Positions 5,719 through 10,425 of a stretch of DNA of 10,425 bases are shown here, piece by piece. How positions within the stretch are numbered: the stretch's first letter is position 1; every line of letters starts with the position of its first letter. Source of the DNA: Methyloprofundus sp. (GTDB lineage Bacteria > Pseudomonadota > Gammaproteobacteria > Methylococcales > Methylomonadaceae); assembly GCA_013138555.1 (NCBI GenBank), contig WTCN01000017.1:1-10425 (forward strand), given 5' to 3'. A program made the translations under genes and the position numbers. The notes beneath the pieces were generated by a model, which was not told the origin of the DNA, ran no database searches, and worked only from the letters and a program-made list of their open reading frames with translations.

Positions 5719-6681
5719 ATGAACAGTTCTATTAAAAAAAAGTATGCCTATATCATTTTATTGGGCTTATGGATGACACCAGTATTATCCTGGGCTAGTA
5801 CCAACCCGGTCGTGGATATTCAAACTAACCGGGGATTGATCAGCGTACAACTTGCGGCAGATAAAGCGCCGATAACGGTAGATAATTTTTTAAGGTATGT
5901 GGACGAAGGCTTTTATGAAAATACAGTATTTCATCGGGTTATTAATGATTTTATGATCCAGGGTGGTGGTTATAACGCTGATTTGGAAGTTCAAGAAGTG
6001 CATGATCCGATTACTCTGGAAACAAATGTAGGCTTGAGTAATGCGCGTGGTACGATTGCTATGGCGCGTCGTGCTGGAGCTGATACTGCAAGTTCACAGT
6101 TTTTTATTAATACGCAGGATAACTTAACTTTAGATTATCAAAACTTTTCTAAGCCTGGCTATGCTGTATTTGGTGAAGTTATCGAAGGTATGGATATTGT
6201 TGATGCAATCAGTGAGCTGAAGACAAATAATGTTTCTGCTGCTGTAGCGACAGAGGGTGAGCCTCTTGTTCTCAGAAATGTTCCAGAAGAGCCTGTTTTA
6301 ATCGAAGCAATGCGCCTGCGGGAGGGGCAGTTAAGTTTTGTAGATATGCAGGCGACTTATACAACAGGCGATATAATAACAGTGAGTCTGGAAGAAACAA
6401 TGATTAGGCAAAAAGCTTTAGACTTGTGGGTGGCTATATTAATGGATGATGGGCGCTTGCTATATGTGACTGAGCAAGGCTTTTCGGAAATTCCTGGTGT
6501 TTTTATGCCTAATGTATCAGTGGCTGATACTAGTCATCCGGTTTTTGAATTGACTGTTCCACAAGGTTTGATAGGGCATTTTACCTTGTTAGCTATTTTT
6601 AATACCCTGGGTGCTGGGATTGAAGATCTAGATCATAGTTTACGTTCTAATATAGCAGCAATCAGTGTTGATTTAATTTAA
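5719..6681 (+). CDS. Exported cyclophilin-type peptidyl-prolyl isomerase with extra C-terminal module
   Basis: Catalyses cis-trans isomerisation of X-Pro bonds, here outside the cytoplasm. From the start at 5719 (320 residues) a signal peptide covers about residues 1-27 (MNSSIKKK, hydrophobic core, cut near SWAS). The cyclophilin domain runs from about 30 to 180: FHRVI at 71-75 with the catalytic Arg, FMIQGG at 78-83, a TIAMAR strand, SSQFFIN at 125-131, and the closing GYAVFGEVIEGMDIVD. The position of the Trp that binds cyclosporin in eukaryotic forms is not Trp here. The last 120 or so residues are extra: a strand-rich module with WVAILMDDGRLLYVT, a GLIGHFTLLAIF strand and LRSNIA near the end. 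An upstream ATG at 5707 overlaps the Shine-Dalgarno GAGGAG (5709-5714), so the second ATG is preferred. Confidence 0.88.
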   Translation: MNSSIKKKYAYIILLGLWMTPVLSWASTNPVVDIQTNRGLISVQLAADKAPITVDNFLRYVDEGFYENTVFHRVINDFMIQGGGYNADLEVQEVHDPITLETNVGLSNARGTIAMARRAGADTASSQFFINTQDNLTLDYQNFSKPGYAVFGEVIEGMDIVDAISELKTNNVSAAVATEGEPLVLRNVPEEPVLIEAMRLREGQLSFVDMQATYTTGDIITVSLEETMIRQKALDLWVAILMDDGRLLYVTEQGFSEIPGVFMPNVSVADTSHPVFELTVPQGLIGHFTLLAIFNTLGAGIEDLDHSLRSNIAAISVDLI

Positions 6682-6774
6682 TATATGTTTCGTGATGCAG
6701 AATATAGTGTGGGCGAAACGAGACATTTAGCCTCGTATTAAGTGGGTAACCAAATTAGCTTAAGATAGAAAAAA

Positions 6775-9348
6775 ATGAAATTATTACTGAAAATTTTTAT
6801 TGCCTTATTACTCGCTGGGCTATTTGTTTATTTTTCTGCAGAGTCATTATTGGAGCTTTGGTGGTTTCGCTCACTTGATCTGGAGGTGTTTTTTTTATTG
6901 CGGGAAAGTTATGCGCATTCCGTAAGAATGAGTACAACCGTTGTCCTTACTATTGCCGTCTTTTTAAATTTTTTCATTATTCCACGTGTTTTAAGCAAGC
7001 ATTCCGGTGATGAAAATAGAGGTCTTCTGGGCTTATTGCAAGGCCATACAAAATGGCTATGGTTATTTTCATTGTTAGTGGCTGTGTCAGTACTGAGTCC
7101 GGTTTATGCTCATTGGGAACGCTTCTTACTTTATTTTTATGCAGCGCCCGCTGAATTAACCGACCCTGTTTATGGCAAAAATATAAGTTTCTATTTATTT
7201 TCCTACCCAGTTTATGAAATTATTCAAAAAGATTTGCTGTGGTTTTTTGCTTTATTGCTAGGTTTAAGTGGTTTTCTATATTTTTTATATTATAAAAAGC
7301 AGAAAAAGCTTCCTATCGCAGCAAAGCTGCATATAGCCATTTTAGTCACGATTCTGGTAATGCTTCAGGCCTGGTCTATTGCTTTAGAGCGGATTGATAT
7401 GCTTTATGAAAATAGACATTTACCGGTTTTTTATGGGCCAGGTTTTGTGGAAATGAACTATTATTTACCATTGATCTGGTTGAGTTTCTTGTTATTTCTA
7501 GCACTGGCTATGGCAACGATTTATAGCCTGTATACGGGGAAAAAGTTTAAGCTTGTCGCTGGGCTGGGTATCGCTTATTTAATGTTGCTAGGGATTAAAC
7601 AAATTGATGCGATACCGAGCATGATTGATGAGTACTATGTTAAACCGAATCCGGTGGCGGCTGAAGCTAGGTATATTCAACAGCATATTAAAGCCACTTC
7701 AGATGCCTTTAATTTTGCCGATGTGACGGAAATAGATTATGCACTAGAGTCCTCGTTAACGCCTCTGAGTCATCGTGAAATCAAGAAGGAATTACATAAT
7801 ATTCCCTTATGGGACGACAATTTAATCTTGCCGGTATTTGAACAGTTGCAAAGTATTCGACCCTATTTTGGTTTTTATCAGGTCGCTGTTGATCGTTATG
7901 AATTAGAGGGTGAAAATCACCAGGTTAATCTTGCGGCCAGAGAACTTGATTATCAGAGTGTTGCAAGCGGGGCAAAAAACTGGCGCAATCAGCATCTGAT
8001 TTATACACACGGGTATGGCATGGTAATGTCACCCTCAAGCCAGCTTGCTAATCAGCCTATGCAATGGTTATTACAAAACTTTGATCAGCTAACTGAGTTT
8101 GATAAATTAAAAATTGCACAACCTGAAATCTATTATGGCCTGGCGAAATATCCTTATGCGATTGTGCCGAATACTGAATCACTCAAATCTGAAAATAAAA
8201 CAGCGGGCGATATGAGTACGGATTATCAGGGAACAGGTGGTATGCCTGTTTTCTCAATATTAGCTAAGGCAGTCGTCTCCGCTTTTTTAAAAGACGAGCG
8301 TATCTTTTTTTCTGCCGGGATTAATAATAAAAGCCGTATTCTGGTACGACGTAATATTTTCAACCGGATTAAAGCCATTGCCCCCTTTTTATATCTGGAT
8401 GCTGAGCCTTATCCTGTTCTGGTAAATCATAAAATTTACTGGATAGTGGATGCCTTTACGGCTTCTGATCGTTATCCTTTAGTCGAGCCGGTGGTTTTGA
8501 CTAAGGCAGGAAGAAAAGGAACTCCCTTTAACTATGCCAGAAATTCAGTCAAGATTATTGTCGATGCTTACAATGGTTCGGTCAATTTTTATGTCGTGGA
8601 TAAAAAAGACCCACTAATTAAGACTTATCAGCGACTCTATCCGAGTTTATTTAAAGAGCTAGCTGATATTCCCCCCTCTTTTATCAAGCATTTGAGTTAT
8701 CCGAAAGCCTGGTTTACATTGCAAATGCGGTTATATGCACGTTTCCATCAAACTGACCCGACAATTTTTTATCAGCAGAGTGAGGCCCTAGAGCTATCTA
8801 GTATGGATGACAAGCCAGTAGAGCCTTATTACTTGACGCTTGATATTGATGAGGATGCAAGTACTCCAGCAGAAGATCGACAAAAATTTGTTTTAGTCAG
8901 TCCACTATCGCCTATGGGAAGAGAAAACCTGGATTCAGTGGCTATTGCCGGGTGTTTAACGGCAGTGCATTGTAAAGAGCATTATCAGGATGATATTTAT
9001 ATTTATAAGTTTTCTAAACAGATACAGGTGGAAGGGCCTGCACAAATCAGTGCCTTATTAAATCAAAACCCGGATATTTCAAAACAGTTTTCTTTATGGG
9101 ATCAGCACGGCTCTAAAGTGATTCGTGGACGTATTATTATTGTTCCGATTGAGCATTCTCTGTTGTATATTCAGCCACTTTATTTAGCGGCTGATTCTGC
9201 AGAGGGATTTCCTGCGCTGGCGAAAATTATTGTGGTGATGAACCGGCAGTCTGTTATGGCTGATTCGCTAGAATTGGCTTTTGAAGCATTGCAGCAGAAG
9301 GTGCAGGTAACAGAAAAGGCTGAGGCAGAGAATATAGATTCAAGGTGA
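6775..9348 (+). CDS. UPF0182 family large membrane protein
   Basis: An 857-residue protein of the UPF0182 (PF03699) family, whose function is not established; members are usually about 900-1000 residues, so this one is compact. Seven hydrophobic segments fit helices near residues 3-22, 51-70, 93-112, 153-173, 184-204, 230-251 and 259-277. A large soluble domain of about 580 residues follows and is probably outside the cytoplasm. Family landmarks are WWFRSL (29-34), DPVYGKNISFYLF (130-142), PNPVAAEARYI (291-301), the KSRILVRRNIFNRIKAIAPFL block near 520-540, VEPYYLTL, and GSKVIRGRIIIVPIEHSLLY (about 778-798). No catalytic motif is evident to me. No Shine-Dalgarno precedes the ATG (AGATAGAAAAAA), but the start fits the family N-terminus. 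It lies 93 bases after the cyclophilin gene and may have its own promoter. Confidence 0.93.
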   Translation: MKLLLKIFIALLLAGLFVYFSAESLLELWWFRSLDLEVFFLLRESYAHSVRMSTTVVLTIAVFLNFFIIPRVLSKHSGDENRGLLGLLQGHTKWLWLFSLLVAVSVLSPVYAHWERFLLYFYAAPAELTDPVYGKNISFYLFSYPVYEIIQKDLLWFFALLLGLSGFLYFLYYKKQKKLPIAAKLHIAILVTILVMLQAWSIALERIDMLYENRHLPVFYGPGFVEMNYYLPLIWLSFLLFLALAMATIYSLYTGKKFKLVAGLGIAYLMLLGIKQIDAIPSMIDEYYVKPNPVAAEARYIQQHIKATSDAFNFADVTEIDYALESSLTPLSHREIKKELHNIPLWDDNLILPVFEQLQSIRPYFGFYQVAVDRYELEGENHQVNLAARELDYQSVASGAKNWRNQHLIYTHGYGMVMSPSSQLANQPMQWLLQNFDQLTEFDKLKIAQPEIYYGLAKYPYAIVPNTESLKSENKTAGDMSTDYQGTGGMPVFSILAKAVVSAFLKDERIFFSAGINNKSRILVRRNIFNRIKAIAPFLYLDAEPYPVLVNHKIYWIVDAFTASDRYPLVEPVVLTKAGRKGTPFNYARNSVKIIVDAYNGSVNFYVVDKKDPLIKTYQRLYPSLFKELADIPPSFIKHLSYPKAWFTLQMRLYARFHQTDPTIFYQQSEALELSSMDDKPVEPYYLTLDIDEDASTPAEDRQKFVLVSPLSPMGRENLDSVAIAGCLTAVHCKEHYQDDIYIYKFSKQIQVEGPAQISALLNQNPDISKQFSLWDQHGSKVIRGRIIIVPIEHSLLYIQPLYLAADSAEGFPALAKIIVVMNRQSVMADSLELAFEALQQKVQVTEKAEAENIDSR

Positions 9349-9418
9349 TGTTTTTTCCTTGAAGAGCATGAAGTTTTTGAGGGCTTTATTTTTTCTTCAT
9401 TAACTTTATACTCTTGTA

Positions 9419-9442
9419 GGCTACGAACTTAAGACGGGATAA
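9419..9442 (+). repeat. Distant copy of a motif found in the 1044-1853 repeat region
   Basis: GGCTACGAACTTAAGACGGG at 9419-9438 with the next four bases matches 1761-1784 (GGCTATGAACTTAACACGGG and four more) at 20 of 24 positions, on the same strand. The core also resembles 1481-1497. Here CTACGA (9421-9426) is mirrored by TCGTAG (9446-9451), which begins the REP element. The match could be coincidental, but its length makes a shared repeat family more likely. Confidence 0.5.
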
Positions 9443-9446
9443 ATAT

Positions 9447-9563
9447 CGTAGGTTGGGCTGCCGTCTTTTTGGCAACCCGACAGTTCAATTAACCCAGCCT
9501 ATATACCTGAAAATGTTGGGTTAGCTTGCTACGCTGACGCTTAACAAGCTAGCCCAACCTACG
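9447..9563. repeat. REP/BIME-like palindromic element with GTAG feet
   Basis: The ends CGTAGGTTGGGCT (9447-9459) and AGCCCAACCTACG (9551-9563) are perfect 13-bp inverted copies. Inside are two hairpins. One has GGGCTGCC (9455-9462) pairing with GGCAACCC (9471-9478), seven of eight pairs, with an 8-nt loop. The other pairs 9515-9528 with 9545-9558 over 14 positions, with a single G-U and a 16-nt loop. Each hairpin is preceded on its own strand by GTAG, as in REP sequences mobilised by RAYT (TnpA-REP) transposases, and the two are inverted, as in a BIME. The GTAGGTTGGGTTAGC type of palindrome is dispersed in many gammaproteobacteria. It lies between two convergent genes, where it may also protect or end transcripts. 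Confidence 0.8.
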
Positions 9564-9588
9564 CGTTAAAATATCTCCTGTCTCGGGT

Positions 9589-10425
9589 TTAAATAAAACT
9601 CTCATCCAGTAGTTCAATCCAGTGTTTTACCGGGATTTCCGCCTGAGATTTCAAATGTAACTGACAGCCTATATTCGCTGTCACAATTAACTCAGGATTA
9701 TTTTTTTGTAGCGCAGTCAGTTTGTTATGCAGCAATTGTTGCGACAAATTTTCCTGTAGTAGGGAGTAGGTGCCTGCCGAACCACAGCATAAGTGAGCAT
9801 CCTCAACATAGCTAAGCTCAAAACCACAACGGCTAAGCAACGACTCGACGACACCATCCAGTTTTTGACTGTGTTGCAGTGTGCAAGGGCTATGAAAGGC
9901 AATATGTTGAATAGTGGGCTTAATGCGCTCTGGCGCTAAATTTTCTGCTGCTAATATTTCACTCATATCTTTTGCTAATTCACTGACTCTTGCTGCTTTC
10001 TGTGCATAGTGTATATCCTGTTTAAGCAGGTAGCCGTATTCTTTAATCATCGCAGCACATCCGCTAGCGGTAATAACAATAGCTTCAGCTCCCTGTTCTA
10101 TATACGGCCACCAGGCATCAATATTTGTACGCATAAAATCTTGGGCTTCCTCTCTGGCTGATAAATGCTGACTCACTGCACCACAACAGCCTGCTTTACT
10201 AACAGTGATCAATTCTATCCCTAGTTTTTGTAAAATACTTGTCGCAGCATGATTAGTATCAGGTGTGGCAACAGATTGTACGCAGCCCTGTAATACTAGC
10301 ATTTGCCGTGGTTTTGATGGGCTATTAGCTTGTTGATATTTAAGTACATGCTTATTGTTTGCGGCAACTGCGGGTATTTTCTGTTTTAATACCGCCGGTA
10401 AAATAGGTTTAAGCCATTGTCCTAG
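9589..10425 (-). CDS. glcF: Glycolate oxidase iron-sulfur subunit GlcF (partial, N-terminus outside window)
   Basis: The frame is open to the window edge, so the gene starts beyond 10425; an in-frame ATG at 10302 is internal (context KPRQMLVLQGCVQ). The visible 279 residues are the C-terminal two thirds of a protein usually near 400 residues. They hold two cysteine-rich CCG domains: CVQ at visible residue 48, CCG at 80-82 and SGC at 123; then HSPC at 181, CCGSAGTYS from 213, and NIGC at 254. The two ferredoxin-type [4Fe-4S] motifs expected at the N-terminus are outside. GlcF passes electrons from the GlcD/GlcE flavin subunits during oxidation of glycolate to glyoxylate at the inner membrane. 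A related lactate or glycerol-phosphate dehydrogenase subunit is possible, but the CVQ...TPDTN and NIGCQLHL wording favours GlcF. It is convergent with the UPF0182 gene. Confidence 0.9.
   Translation of the reverse strand, partial: LGQWLKPILPAVLKQKIPAVAANNKHVLKYQQANSPSKPRQMLVLQGCVQSVATPDTNHAATSILQKLGIELITVSKAGCCGAVSQHLSAREEAQDFMRTNIDAWWPYIEQGAEAIVITASGCAAMIKEYGYLLKQDIHYAQKAARVSELAKDMSEILAAENLAPERIKPTIQHIAFHSPCTLQHSQKLDGVVESLLSRCGFELSYVEDAHLCCGSAGTYSLLQENLSQQLLHNKLTALQKNNPELIVTANIGCQLHLKSQAEIPVKHWIELLDESFI

Noticed and set aside
6687..6736. GTTTCG/CGAAAC and ACGAG/CTCGT dyads between the cyclophilin and UPF0182 genes
   Set aside because: The stems are short (5-6 pairs), the first loop is long (21 nt), the two overlap, and no U-tract follows, so they are too weak to call as a terminator or a switch.
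9339..9363. TTCAAGG/CCTTGAA hairpin at the end of the UPF0182 gene as a terminator
   Set aside because: It overlaps the stop codon, and its T-run is in the loop rather than after the stem.
9717..9902. Minus-strand open frame of 61 codons
   Set aside because: It is another frame inside glcF, whose own frame carries the CCG motifs.
10300..10302. ATG as the start of a 237-residue protein
   Set aside because: The same frame is open for 41 more codons to the window edge and reads as GlcF sequence, so this is an internal methionine.

Overview
The window looks like a chromosomal segment of a moderately AT-rich gammaproteobacterium, most plausibly a Methylococcales-type methanotroph or a relative. 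This is inferred from the mix of a PEP-CTERM secreted protein, a DUF2956 protein, a UPF0182 membrane protein, a glycolate oxidase subunit (GlcF) and a GTAG-type REP palindrome. No single gene proves the taxonomy. There are no rRNA, tRNA, CRISPR, phage or transposase genes.

Layout. Positions 1-1853 hold one minus-strand gene for a secreted PEP-CTERM protein with a good intrinsic terminator. Behind its start lies about 1 kb of AT-rich DNA without a convincing gene. That stretch is structured: a 140-bp element with 24/25-bp inverted ends overlaps the PEP-CTERM promoter zone; three diverged direct-repeat units about 320 bp apart share a TGTAAAAAAA..TGACAGTT core; there is a 30-bp palindrome and there are small hairpins. 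Positions 1854-4072 are a tight minus-strand operon: moaA, a rhodanese lipoprotein, then a membrane-anchored AlbA_2/Schlafen-type protein. The stop of moaA abuts the rhodanese start, and the next junction is an ATGA overlap. Divergent from moaA, from 4242, runs a plus-strand series: a TOBE-domain ABC ATPase of the molybdate/tungstate type, a DUF2956 protein, an exported cyclophilin with an extra C-terminal module, and an 857-residue UPF0182 protein. After a REP/BIME-like palindrome (9447-9563) the window ends inside a minus-strand glcF, whose N-terminal part lies outside.

How the genes may work together. moaA makes the first intermediate of molybdenum cofactor, and the divergent ATPase has the architecture of oxyanion (MoO4/WO4) importers, so this junction may be a molybdenum/tungsten node. 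However, no permease or binding protein is present here, so the ATPase is an orphan within the window. The rhodanese appears to be an outer-surface or periplasmic lipoprotein and is therefore unlikely to serve cytosolic cofactor sulfuration. The other genes look like independent housekeeping or accessory functions.

No clear new multi-gene system is visible. The parts most worth a second look are the repeat-rich intergenic region at 818-1853, a 24-base motif from it that recurs beside the REP element 7.7 kb away, the moaA-rhodanese-AlbA_2 operon, and the C-terminal module of the cyclophilin.
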